This document shows, piece by piece, positions 1-8,064 of a stretch of DNA of 64,000 nt. Source of the stretch: Sciurus carolinensis (taxonomy: Eukaryota; Chordata; Mammalia; Rodentia; Sciuridae); NCBI RefSeq assembly GCF_902686445.1, contig NW_025920104.1:6014001-6078000 (forward strand), read 5' to 3'. Below the pieces are notes generated by a model that made no database searches, had not been told where the DNA came from, and saw only the letters and a program-made list of their open reading frames with translations. Numbering within the stretch: position 1 is the stretch's first letter; every line of letters starts with the position of its first letter. A program made the position numbers and the translations under genes.

Positions 1-134
1 TTGGGGGCATATATCGAGGTGTAGCTTCCCCCAAAAGAGGAAGAAGAAGCGAGAAACAAACCACGGCAGACGCGCGCAATAAAGAGCTGAAAAGAACCAG
101 GTGTTGTGTCTCTCTGCGGGCAGGGAGCGCGACA
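1..134 (+). repeat. Partial 5' LTR of ERV-A (end of U3, R and U5)
   Basis: The 134 bases match 7554-7687 of the 3' LTR with no difference and end in the same CGACA. A TATA-like CATATAT sits at 8-14 and AATAAA at 78-83, followed by a GTGTTGTGT run that suits a polyadenylation downstream element. The start of the LTR is beyond the window edge. Confidence 0.96.
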
Positions 135-136
135 GG

Positions 137-155
137 TGGTGCCGAAACCCCGGGA
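137..155 (+). other. Primer binding site, tRNA-Phe type
   Basis: It lies two bases after the LTR end. TGGTGCCGAAACCC complements the 3' end of mammalian tRNA-Phe; one extra C follows before GGGA. tRNA-Phe priming is characteristic of IAP elements, whereas most betaretroviruses use tRNA-Lys. The extra C could be a mutation or a lineage difference. Confidence 0.8.
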
Positions 156-170
156 GCTCAGTAACACGAT

Positions 171-178
171 AGGTAAGT
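171..178 (+). promoter_or_regulatory. Major 5' splice site of ERV-A
   Basis: AGGTAAGT is a perfect match to the donor consensus, with the cut after 172. It lies in the leader between the primer site and gag, where retroviruses place the donor used for env mRNA. The matching acceptor is probably at 5368-5369. Confidence 0.75.
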
Positions 179-203
179 AATCAACAGGTAAAGTATAAAG
201 TTT

Positions 204-320
204 GAAAGAGGCTGCGAACCTGATCTCTAGACACATAAAACGGCTGTGAGCCTGAGTGTAAAGGAAAACAGGAAAGAGACTGCGAGCCTGAGTTAACAGG
301 AAAGAGGCTGCGAGCCTGAG
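204..320 (+). repeat. Leader direct repeats (possible packaging region)
   Basis: Four imperfect copies of a unit ending GCTGCGAGCCTGAG lie at 204-223, 241-256, 271-292 and 299-320. Three of them begin with GAAAGAG. The repeats sit downstream of the splice donor and upstream of gag, so they occur only in unspliced RNA. That position is where packaging signals are usually found. A packaging role is inference. Confidence 0.6.
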
Positions 321-457
321 CTAAAACAGAAGTATATGTAGTTCTTTGTCAATGTGTGATAAGCGATTGATGTGTGTTCTTGTCTTTTCTTTTGTTCTCC
401 TTGTTTGGTTTGTGTGTGTAGTCTTCTTAAGTCTTAGTGCTAGTGGATTATTACATC

Positions 458-2122
458 ATGGGAACGGAACTATCTAAGACTAGGATGCAACAGCCCCTCC
501 GGGAACTGTTAAAGAGCAACGGCACTCCATTAAAGGCAAAGACAGCACGTACATTCTTAGATACAATAGAAAAGGTATCCCCTTGGTTTCTGGAGGAGGG
601 GTTGTTAAACATACCTCAATGGGAACAGCTAGGAGAAGATCTGCGCGTAGCAGACAAACAGGTATCACTCCCTGTGGGGACTCTAGCCATCTGGTCTTTG
701 ATTAAATCTTGCTTACAAAGTAAAAAGCCAAGTTCACAAAAATCTTTAGAAGAGGGAAGTCAAGTTTTAGAAGAAATTAAAGAGGAACAGTCATGTACTT
801 CAGGAAGGAGAAGTGAAATAGGAGGGGGAAGTGAAATGGGTTCTGACTCTGAAGGGGAACTCTCAGGAGAGGAACTGGAACAAAGGGTACAAAAATTAAA
901 ATTGGGGAAGGAGCGCCCTCTGGTGCCTGTTACACCCTCTGCACCCCCAATGGATCTCCCTCCTGTTACTGGGTCTAGTAGACATACAGGATGGTCTACA
1001 GTACAGGAAGATAGCGTTTATCCAGTGTTTGAGGACACACAGCAACAACGTTATCACCAACCTATAGATTTTAAAATGGTCAAACAGCTAAAGGAAGCTG
1101 TCAGTACTTATGGGCCTCAATCTGCCTTTACGGTGTCTCTGGTGGAAACCATGATGTCTCTAAATTTATTACCTCTAGATTGGACTAATTTAGCTAGAGC
1201 CACATTATCAGGAGGGCAGTACCTTATGTGGAAGACGTCTTGGCAGGAACTTTCAACAGATACTGCAAGGCGTAACGCAGCTGCAGGAAATCCACAGGTA
1301 GACAGAGATATGTTAATGGGAACGGGGCCTTATGAAGGGGTACAGGCTCAAGTTAATTATCATCCAGCGGTTTATGCTCAAATAGCAGTAGCCACAACTA
1401 AGGCTTGGAAAACATTACAAGGAACTGGAGACTTACAGGGACAGTTGTCTAAAGTTACTCAAGGAAACAATGAGCCGTATGCAGATTTTGTAGACAGGTT
1501 AATACAGACTGCTTCAAGAATTTTTGGGGACGCTGACTCTGCAATGCCTTTGGTAAAACAATTGGCTTATGAACAGGCTAATAAGTGGTGTAAAGAAGCA
1601 ATTAGACCTTGGAAAAATAAAGATCTTACTACTTATCTGAGAGTATGTAAAGATATTAATGAATCTACAGGAAATAATGCGGCATTTGTTGCTGCTATAG
1701 ACAGACAGACCCAGACACTTGCTAATATTGTTTCTCAGGGATTTGGAGGGAAATCTAAACCAGAACCAAGGAAATGTTTTAGCTGTGGACAAGCGGGTCA
1801 TTTAAAAGCAACATGCCCACAAAAACCAGCTTCGCCTCATCAAGCCCCAGGCTTATGTCCTCGGTGCCAAAAAGGTCCACACTGGCTCAGTGAGTGTAAA
1901 TCCGTTAGAGACAAACAGGGTAATATTCTGCCACCCAATACCAGGATGACAAAAAACGTGATGAGGGGCCCGCCCCGGGGCCCGCCACAAATATACGGGG
2001 TAATCCAACAAGTGCCCAGGCAGTGGTACCCCCCGACAGAGAAGGGGACACTGCCCAGGAGCGGAGGGCCACAACAGGAAGCGCAGGATTGGACATCTGT
2101 GCCACCTCCAGACTCGTACTAA
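458..2122 (+). CDS. gag: Gag polyprotein (554 aa), intact
   Basis: Gag forms the virion core: matrix, capsid and nucleocapsid. I chose the ATG at 458 because it gives Met-Gly, the N-myristoylation signal; an in-frame ATG at 437 would bury it. Residues 1-100 form a matrix-like domain. A PSAP late-domain motif (ESCRT/TSG101 binding type) is at residues 160-163. The capsid major homology region begins near residue 335 (QGNNEPYADFVDRL). Two CCHC zinc knuckles are at residues 440-453 (CFSCGQAGHLKATC) and 467-480 (CPRCQKGPHWLSEC). No stop or frameshift breaks the frame. The last 55 codons overlap pro, which is entered at the slip site at 1951. The length suits an IAP/betaretroviral Gag. The product is inferred to be translatable, but expression is not shown. 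Confidence 0.95.
   Translation: MGTELSKTRMQQPLRELLKSNGTPLKAKTARTFLDTIEKVSPWFLEEGLLNIPQWEQLGEDLRVADKQVSLPVGTLAIWSLIKSCLQSKKPSSQKSLEEGSQVLEEIKEEQSCTSGRRSEIGGGSEMGSDSEGELSGEELEQRVQKLKLGKERPLVPVTPSAPPMDLPPVTGSSRHTGWSTVQEDSVYPVFEDTQQQRYHQPIDFKMVKQLKEAVSTYGPQSAFTVSLVETMMSLNLLPLDWTNLARATLSGGQYLMWKTSWQELSTDTARRNAAAGNPQVDRDMLMGTGPYEGVQAQVNYHPAVYAQIAVATTKAWKTLQGTGDLQGQLSKVTQGNNEPYADFVDRLIQTASRIFGDADSAMPLVKQLAYEQANKWCKEAIRPWKNKDLTTYLRVCKDINESTGNNAAFVAAIDRQTQTLANIVSQGFGGKSKPEPRKCFSCGQAGHLKATCPQKPASPHQAPGLCPRCQKGPHWLSECKSVRDKQGNILPPNTRMTKNVMRGPPRGPPQIYGVIQQVPRQWYPPTEKGTLPRSGGPQQEAQDWTSVPPPDSY
1951..1957 (+). promoter_or_regulatory. gag-pro -1 ribosomal frameshift site
   Basis: A AAA AAC is phased correctly: the gag codons are ACA AAA AAC. 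A 7-base spacer is followed by GC-rich GGGGCCCGCCCCGGGGCCCG, which can fold into a strong stem. After a -1 slip the frame from 1957 is open into the dUTPase domain. This heptamer is the classic betaretroviral gag-pro slip sequence. Confidence 0.9.
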
Positions 2123-2895
2123 CACCTGATATGGGTGTACAAATGGTGGACACAGACTGGGATGGCAATATTCCTGCAGACTCAGTAGGGTTGCTCCTTG
2201 GCAGAAGTTCTTCTACTTTAAGAGGTCTTATAGTCCACCCAGGAGTAATTGACCCAGACTTTCAAGGACAAGTTAGGGCTATGATTTCTTCACCCAAAGG
2301 GATTACAGTCATTTCTCCAGGAGACAGAATAGCACAAATGTTAATTTTGCCTAGCCAACATTCTTTATGGCCTAGTAGGGAGACAACAAGAGGAGATAAA
2401 GGATTCGGGTCTACAGGTGGACCCTGGGCTAATTTTACTATGAACCTCCAAGATAGACCCATTATGCAACTAACAGTAGGGCATAAACCTTTTATAGGAT
2501 TACTGGACACAGGAGCTGATAAAAGTATAATAAGTGAGGCAGTTTGGCCCAAAGGTTGGCCTGTAGTTACAGCTAATCAAAACTTACAAGGGTTGGGAGT
2601 GGCTCAATCGCCTAACCAGAGTGCTGCTTCACTGTCTTGGAGGGATAATGAGGGTCATTCAGGGGTGTTCCAACCATATATTTGTAAAATACCTATTTCT
2701 TTATGGGGAAGGGATGTCTTAACTCAGATGAATGCTAAGTTGACAACAAACATTAATTCTAAACCTGCAGCACGTATGATGAGAAAAATGAAGTATACAG
2801 AAGGTTTGGGATTAGGGAAGGAACAACAAGGACCTTCACAACCCATCCCCCTTCCTCCTCCAAAAAACGATTTCGAAGGGCTGGGTTTTATGTAG
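1957..2895 (+). CDS. pro: Pro: dUTPase + aspartic protease + G-patch, made by frameshift
   Basis: There is no usable ATG at the start; the reading frame is entered by -1 slippage at 1951-1957. The dUTPase domain (about 2065-2420) lowers dUTP during reverse transcription. Its motifs appear in order: AGLDICA, GRSS, HPGVIDPDFQG, RIAQMLI and the C-terminal RGDKGFGSTG. The retroviral aspartic protease follows, with its active site LLDTGAD at about 2500-2520 and the distal GRDVLTQM near 2710. It cleaves the polyproteins. A glycine-rich G-patch (GLGLGK ... EGLGF) ends the protein, as in betaretroviruses. All catalytic motifs are present and no stop occurs before 2895. A second slip site at 2862 leads into pol. 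The dUTPase-in-pro arrangement separates this element from gamma- and lentivirus-like ERVs. Confidence 0.93.
   Translation, partial: RDEGPAPGPATNIRGNPTSAQAVVPPDREGDTAQERRATTGSAGLDICATSRLVLTPDMGVQMVDTDWDGNIPADSVGLLLGRSSSTLRGLIVHPGVIDPDFQGQVRAMISSPKGITVISPGDRIAQMLILPSQHSLWPSRETTRGDKGFGSTGGPWANFTMNLQDRPIMQLTVGHKPFIGLLDTGADKSIISEAVWPKGWPVVTANQNLQGLGVAQSPNQSAASLSWRDNEGHSGVFQPYICKIPISLWGRDVLTQMNAKLTTNINSKPAARMMRKMKYTEGLGLGKEQQGPSQPIPLPPPKNDFEGLGFM
2862..2868 (+). promoter_or_regulatory. pro-pol -1 ribosomal frameshift site
   Basis: A second A AAA AAC is phased correctly in the pro frame (codons AAA at 2863 and AAC at 2866). It lies 27 bases before the pro stop. The -1 frame from 2868 is open through the whole of pol. 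I do not see a stem here as obvious as the one at the gag-pro site. Confidence 0.85.
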
Positions 2896-5513
2896 GGGCC
2901 ACTGTTATTACACCTATTCCAATAGTTTGGAAGGATGATAAGCCGCAATGGATTCCACAGTGGCCCTTAACTATAGAAAAATTACAAGCGGCTCATAAAT
3001 TAGTACAAGAACAAGTACAGGCAGGACATTTACAACTTTCTACTTCTCCCTGGAATACACCCATCTTTGTCATTAAAAAAAAAGGGTCTGGAAAATGGAG
3101 ACTATTACATGATTTAAGGGCTATTAATGCACAGATGTTTCCTATGGGTCCTCTACAACGTGGATTGCCATTAGTCACAGCCTTACCTAAAAATTGGCCC
3201 ACCATTATTTTAGATTTAAAAGATTGTTTTTTCTCAATTCCATTACATGCCAAGGATTGTTGGCGATTTGCTTTTACTTTACCTTCTCTCAATCATGCAC
3301 AGCCTGATCAAAGATTTGAATGGACTGTATTGCCTCAAGGCATGGCTAATAGTCCTACGTTATGTCAAATTTATGTAGATAAAGCCTTAAAACCTACTAG
3401 GGAGACCTTCCCAGATTTATTGATTTATCATTACATGGATGATATTCTTCTTTGTCATGACAATAAACAGTTACTGGAAAAGGCTTTGCAATTCTTAATA
3501 TCTACTCTACAGCAATATGGTTTAAACATCTCTCCAGAAAAGTTACAAATGGGAGAAACTCAAGAATATCTGGGCACTAAACTTACGGCTACTATGGTAA
3601 AGCCTCTAAAACTAACTATTAGAACTAGTGAACTTAAAACTTTAAATGACTTTCAAAAGCTTCTTGGAGATATAAATTGGATTAGGCCATATTTAAAAAT
3701 TACCACAGGGGAATTAAAACCTTTATTTGATATACTTAAGGGAGATCCTGATCTTTGTTCCCTGAGGATCCTTACTCCAGAAGGACGAAGAGCTCTTACA
3801 TTGGTGGAACAAAGATTACAGTCAGATCACACAGAAAAATGTGATCCATTCCAGCCTCTAATGTTAATCATTATTCCAGAACAACATAGTCCATATGGAA
3901 TTATATGGCAAGGAGGACCTTTACAAAGTATTAATCTCCCAGCATCGCCTACAAAACAATTACAAACATTTCCTAAAGCAATAGCTCAATTAATATATAA
4001 AGGGTTAGAAGCCTGCGTTACTATATTTGGAAGCCATCCTGAGGTCATTATTATCCCCTATACTAAACTACAAATACAATGGTTGATTCAACATGATGAT
4101 GATTGGGCTGTTTTGTATTGCTCAACCACAGCAACATTTGATAATCATTATCCTAAACATCCATGGATACAATTCTGTAAAAATACTCCAATTATATTTC
4201 CAAAAATTACCAAAACGCAGCCCTTACCTCATTGCCAAACCATATTCACTGATGGATCTAAAAATGGAGTGGGAGCAGTAATAATTGATGATAAAGTAGA
4301 AACTGTTATTCTCCCCCCTTCATCTGCCCAAGTAGTAGAACTTGCTGCAGTAGTTTTAGCTTTTAACATTATGATAGAGCAGCCTTTCAATCTATTATCT
4401 GACAGTCATTATATAGTACAATCAGTGCCCTGTTTAGAAACTGTTCCTTATATTCCTGATGGATCCGCAGTTGCTCCTTATTTTCGAACTTTGCGTGCAT
4501 TAATCTTAGACCGCAAGTATCCCTTTTATATAGGACATATTAGAGCTCATTCTAATCTGCCGGGGCCACTCGCCAAAGCAAATGCTAAAGCTGACAAAAC
4601 TACAAAAACTGTTTTTGCTTTTACAGTATTCAAACAAGCCCAGATGTTTCATTCACAGTTTCATGTCAATTCTACTACCCTTAGAAGAAAATTCAATATT
4701 TCTAAAGATGCTGCCAGACAAATTGTTAAAACATGTCAACATTGTGCTCCATTATTACCAGTTCAGTCTACTGGAGTAAATCCCAAGGGACTTTTACCTA
4801 ATCATATTTGGCAAATGGATGTTACTCATTTTTCAGAGTTTGGAAAACTTAAATATGTTCATGTGTCAGTTGACACTGCCTCAGGAGTGATCATGGCCTC
4901 TGCTCACACAGGTGAAAAGGTTAAAGATGTCATACAACATTGTTTACAGGCCTTTGCAGCCTGGGGCATTCCTAAAATCATTAAAACTGACAATGGACCG
5001 GCTTACACATCCAAAAGTTTCTTACAATTTACACAAACTTTTAATATACAACTTATCACAGGAATTCCTTATAATCCTCAAGGACAAGGCATAGTGGAGC
5101 GCACTCATTTAACGTTAAAAAATTGCTTACAAAAACAAAAAGGGGGAATAGGTGCTGACTTTAGAGCACCTAAAGATAAACTAAATTTAGTACTTTTTAT
5201 TTTAAATTTTTTAAATGTGGATAAGAATGGACATACGGCTGCAGAAAGACATGCTAATCCTGCAAGTACTCAAGTGTGGGTAAGATGGAAAGATATTCTC
5301 ACAGGAACATGGAAAGGCCCAGATCCAGTTCTTCGGTGGGTCCGAGGGTCTGTTTGTGTTTTCCCGCAGGATCAGCAAACACCGATCTGGATACCTGAAA
5401 GGTTGACGAGACTGGTGCATCAAAACAACGATGAAGAACATCGTGCTGATAAACATCCTATTGATGATGACAATGACACCGGTGAAGACTCGAGACCTGT
5501 GGGCAATAGTTAA
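2868..5513 (+). CDS. pol: Pol: reverse transcriptase, RNase H, integrase; intact
   Basis: The frame is open for 881 codons from the slip site to TAA at 5511. The RT fingers contain WNTPIFVIKKKGSGKWRLLH, and the catalytic YMDD is at 3432-3443. RNase H shows FTDGSKNG (4248 on), the VELAAV glutamate, SDSH and the late HIRAHS segment. Integrase has an intact HHCC zinc site (His at 4650 and 4662, Cys at 4734 and 4743) and a D,D35E triad (Asp 4818, Asp 4989, Glu 5097). The C-terminal WKGPDPVLRW region is of the kind that ends betaretroviral integrases. The last 30 or so codons are very acidic (DDDNDTGED). They overlap, in another frame, the hydrophobic start of env. No inactivating change is visible, which fits the recent insertion date. 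Confidence 0.95.
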   Translation, partial: RFRRAGFYVGATVITPIPIVWKDDKPQWIPQWPLTIEKLQAAHKLVQEQVQAGHLQLSTSPWNTPIFVIKKKGSGKWRLLHDLRAINAQMFPMGPLQRGLPLVTALPKNWPTIILDLKDCFFSIPLHAKDCWRFAFTLPSLNHAQPDQRFEWTVLPQGMANSPTLCQIYVDKALKPTRETFPDLLIYHYMDDILLCHDNKQLLEKALQFLISTLQQYGLNISPEKLQMGETQEYLGTKLTATMVKPLKLTIRTSELKTLNDFQKLLGDINWIRPYLKITTGELKPLFDILKGDPDLCSLRILTPEGRRALTLVEQRLQSDHTEKCDPFQPLMLIIIPEQHSPYGIIWQGGPLQSINLPASPTKQLQTFPKAIAQLIYKGLEACVTIFGSHPEVIIIPYTKLQIQWLIQHDDDWAVLYCSTTATFDNHYPKHPWIQFCKNTPIIFPKITKTQPLPHCQTIFTDGSKNGVGAVIIDDKVETVILPPSSAQVVELAAVVLAFNIMIEQPFNLLSDSHYIVQSVPCLETVPYIPDGSAVAPYFRTLRALILDRKYPFYIGHIRAHSNLPGPLAKANAKADKTTKTVFAFTVFKQAQMFHSQFHVNSTTLRRKFNISKDAARQIVKTCQHCAPLLPVQSTGVNPKGLLPNHIWQMDVTHFSEFGKLKYVHVSVDTASGVIMASAHTGEKVKDVIQHCLQAFAAWGIPKIIKTDNGPAYTSKSFLQFTQTFNIQLITGIPYNPQGQGIVERTHLTLKNCLQKQKGGIGADFRAPKDKLNLVLFILNFLNVDKNGHTAAERHANPASTQVWVRWKDILTGTWKGPDPVLRWVRGSVCVFPQDQQTPIWIPERLTRLVHQNNDEEHRADKHPIDDDNDTGEDSRPVGNS
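5352..5369 (+). promoter_or_regulatory. Candidate env 3' splice site
   Basis: TTTGTGTTTTCCCGCAG is a good polypyrimidine tract and AG, inside the end of pol. The first ATG after it is at 5431, which opens a signal-peptide-like frame. A second acceptor-like tract ends in CTACAG at 5574, with an ATG at 5604 in the env body frame. Which one is used cannot be told from sequence. Confidence 0.5.
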
Positions 5514-7163
5514 GGCTTGGCCATATCCTTTGCCGCTAACACCTCCTCTACCCTTCCACCTTTGTTTTCTACAGGACCTAGGACTGGATTGCCAACTGTC
5601 ATCATGGATCCCAAGGAAGAACCTTATAATTTTTCTACCCTTTCTCTGCCAGGTACCCTTTGCTTTGATATCTCTACCAATAACAAATTTGTTAATGACA
5701 CTTCTCTTAGGCCCTGCATTCAATTGCAGCGTGAAGTGCAAGGGTTGTTTTCAAGACAGCCTACCAAGGGGAATGGTTTCCAAGAAAGTATGACTATAAC
5801 CCAGGGTGAAGTTACAGGGACAAGTAAGATTACTACTTCAGGGCAAGTTGTCTTTCTTAAAGGATTAATTCCAAAGCGACTGAAACTGCCATCCACTGGA
5901 TTTCATACACCTCGTATTTTCCCGCCTTGTGACCCCAAAGTTTCTAGTCCTCCCACTTGGAAAGGTTGTCAACATGCTAAAGGAGCAGCTCCTATTCAAC
6001 ATGGATTTTATTTCACCCCAAACTTTACATACCAGCGATCTGTGAACAATTTTATCCAAAACCTCGTCTACTTTGGCTTTTGTCAAAGTATAAATCCTTT
6101 TGATAATTGGTTCCTATTTACCTCCCAAGCAGGATATACTAATCTCCAGCCTTTGTTTGCTCTACAAGGAGGTTCGTTTAAGGCCTGTTATTGGAATCTC
6201 ACTTCAGATCATACTGGCACAGGCCCTTCCCAGGCCAGTAAGATAGCTTGTAACAATACTATAACATTGTATCCCACTCCTGTGTGTGTCTACCCTCCTT
6301 TTATGTTCCTATTGACTAATGTTTCTAATGGCACGACCCTCAGCTGCTCTGGAACTAACTGCTATCTTTCTCAGTGTTGGAACGCAACAAAATATTCCCG
6401 AGCTGTCATTATGCGTATCCCTACTTTCTTGCCCATGCCAGTCTCTGTTACAGATGATGAATTGCCAGTATTGCTTTCCAGAAATAAGAGAGATTTTGGA
6501 ATCACCGCAGCAGTCATCACCGCCGTAGTTGCATCAGCGGCAGCCGCCACTGCCGCAGCTGTAGCCTTAACTACGTCTGTACAATCTGCAGCCACAATCA
6601 ATAAGGTGGTTCAACAGACTGCTACTGCCTTATCTACTCAGCAGACAGTGGATCAACACTTAAAAGCAGGGATTCTTTTAGTAAACCAGTGAGTGGACTT
6701 GCTTCAAGAACAAATAGACATTTTACAGGAACTGTTAAACGTGGGATGTATTTATCGTCTGACGGGACTGTGCGTTACACCTGTAGCTTACCATAATTTC
6801 AGTTATGCAGCAAACTTGTCTAGAATCTTGTCTGCTCAGCTACAAACAAATTGGTCTTATACATTTGATAATCTTACTGCTATTCTTAGATCTCAAATTG
6901 TTAGCCTTAATGCTACTAGAGTTAATGTAGCCCCTATGTCCGTAGTGCTAAGTTGGTTATCCTCCTCTTTCAGCTTTGTAAAACAATGGGCAGGTATGGG
7001 AGCCTTTTGTATGTTCATGGTTGTTGCTGTTGTCTTCCTCACACGCTTTATCATGCGCATGCGCCGAGATCAAGCTAGAGATCGTATCATTTTCCATCAG
7101 GCCATGGCTGCCCTAGAGGCCGGCAGTTCCCCACAAGTATGGCTCACGATGCTGGATCGCTAG
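5431..7163 (+). pseudogene. env: Env glycoprotein gene, broken (frame change plus in-frame TGA)
   Basis: Env would mediate receptor binding and fusion. The first ATG after the likely acceptor (5431) opens a hydrophobic, signal-like start (MKNIVLINILL) overlapping the pol tail. The recognisable surface-subunit body, however, lies in a different frame: it is open from 5514, directly after the pol stop, and its first ATG is at 5604. So the N-terminus and body are out of frame, with the change between about 5515 and 5640. The body has many N-glycosylation sequons, a furin-type RNKR site at 6480-6491 and an alanine-rich fusion peptide. TGA at 6690-6692 then stops the transmembrane subunit. The same frame continues with LLQEQIDIL, a CX7C disulfide loop, a membrane span (about 6987-7055) and a basic tail to TAG at 7161. 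A spliced leader could explain the frame change; the TGA cannot be explained so. Confidence 0.88.
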
Positions 7164-7300
7164 CCAGACGGGTAAGGAAGGAGGTGACCCCCGTACCAAC
7201 CTAAGACAGGAGCTGTAGCATGCTCTGCAGTTATCCGATGACAGGTAAGGACGGTGGTTGACCACTCCGCCTAAGACAGGCACGGTCCCGAGCTTTCCTT
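7160..7300 (+). promoter_or_regulatory. Candidate constitutive RNA transport element (CTE-like)
   Basis: Between env and the polypurine tract lie two related half-units. GACGGGTAAG (7167) pairs in position with CCTAAGACAGG (7200-7210). GACAGGTAAG (7240) pairs in position with CCTAAGACAGG (7270-7280). The same two-loop arrangement, with these loop sequences, defines the CTE of simian type D retroviruses, and CTE-related elements have been reported in mouse IAPs. There the loops bind NXF1/TAP and export unspliced RNA. Location, order and loop sequence all fit; the fold and activity are inferred. Confidence 0.8.
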
Positions 7301-7308
7301 TTCTTTTT

Positions 7309-7326
7309 AAAAGAGAAAAGGGGGAA
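7309..7326 (+). other. Polypurine tract
   Basis: AAAAGAGAAAAGGGGGAA lies immediately before the 3' LTR and is the expected primer for plus-strand DNA synthesis. Confidence 0.9.
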
Positions 7327-7327
7327 C

Positions 7328-7687
7328 TGTCGGGGTTTCGGCCGGACCCCTGGCCCTAGGTGTGGCAAGGCCAAGATGGCGCCTGGCAGGATGCCAGTGT
7401 GGTTGAGTGTAGCTAGCTTGTGCGCAAACAACTGATGTCGCTTGAGGAAGTTTCAGTGATTGGTTGAGGCCCCCTCATGGACACTGCATGCCTGTATATG
7501 CTGCCTGTATCTGTCCACGCTCTCCCCTCGTGCTCTGTATGATGATTGGTCGCTTGGGGGCATATATCGAGGTGTAGCTTCCCCCAAAAGAGGAAGAAGA
7601 AGCGAGAAACAAACCACGGCAGACGCGCGCAATAAAGAGCTGAAAAGAACCAGGTGTTGTGTCTCTCTGCGGGCAGGGAGCGCGACA
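7328..7687 (+). repeat. 3' LTR of ERV-A (360 bp, complete)
   Basis: It starts TGTCG and ends CGACA, a perfect 5-bp terminal inverted repeat with TG...CA ends. Inverted CCAAT boxes (ATTGG) are at 7459-7463 and 7545-7549, a TATA-like CATATAT at 7561-7567, and AATAAA at 7631-7636. Transcription would therefore start near 7590. The only 5' LTR sequence in the window (134 bp) is identical to its end. Confidence 0.95.
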
Positions 7688-8064
7688 GCTAACATCCAAT
7701 TTCTTTTGATTATACTCTCACCCTTTCTATTATCTAGAAGTTCTATATATTCTTTTCTTATCCCATTAAGAGCTACACACTACATCCCTCTACATCCTCT
7801 TTTTCCTCCATTAGAAACTGCAGACCTTATTGCAAATCAGTTTGCTATACTGAAGATAATAGTTGAACTCATTCTCTTTATTTTGACAATATTGTTAATG
7901 ACATCATAGGGGTTATTTGGTCTAGGACTGCATACTGTGTGAATTGAGCACTGCTAACATTGATCTCCCCTTAAAGAAAAGGCTTTGGAAACCCATAGAG
8001 CCACTGTAAACCTATAGGGGGAAATCTGCAATACCCCAGATCTGTACTGCTAGAGGGAAAGAAT

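Larger units (their letters stand above)
1..7687 (+). mobile_element. ERV-A: class II (betaretrovirus/IAP-like) provirus, 5' end cut by window
   Basis: Seen: LTR remnant, primer site, leader, gag, pro, pol, env, polypurine tract and complete 3' LTR follow each other in retroviral order with normal spacing. The gag-pro-pol layout in three frames, the dUTPase in pro, the G-patch after the protease and the Env type are betaretroviral. The tRNA-Phe-type primer site is a trait of rodent intracisternal A-particle (IAP) elements. gag, pro and pol carry no internal stop; env is broken. The 5' and 3' LTRs are identical over the 134 bp that can be compared, so the insertion is recent. U3 of the 5' LTR and the 5' flank lie outside the window, so the target duplication cannot be tested. 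The 3' flank starts GCTAAC at 7688. Confidence 0.97.

Noticed and set aside
5211..5741. 176-codon minus-strand frame across the pol/env junction
   Set aside because: It lies antisense to coding retroviral sequence, with no domain; an ordinary shadow frame.
5431..5793. A 120-codon frame overlapping pol and env as a separate accessory gene
   Set aside because: Its first part fits an env leader and its later part merely shadows the env body in another frame. No accessory-protein feature is visible.
6690..6692. TGA in env read as selenocysteine
   Set aside because: No SECIS-like element was seen and no retroviral Env is known to use selenocysteine; a nonsense mutation is simpler.
7460..7909. 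149-codon frame crossing the 3' LTR into the flank
   Set aside because: It crosses an insertion junction, so it is younger than the provirus and cannot be an established gene.
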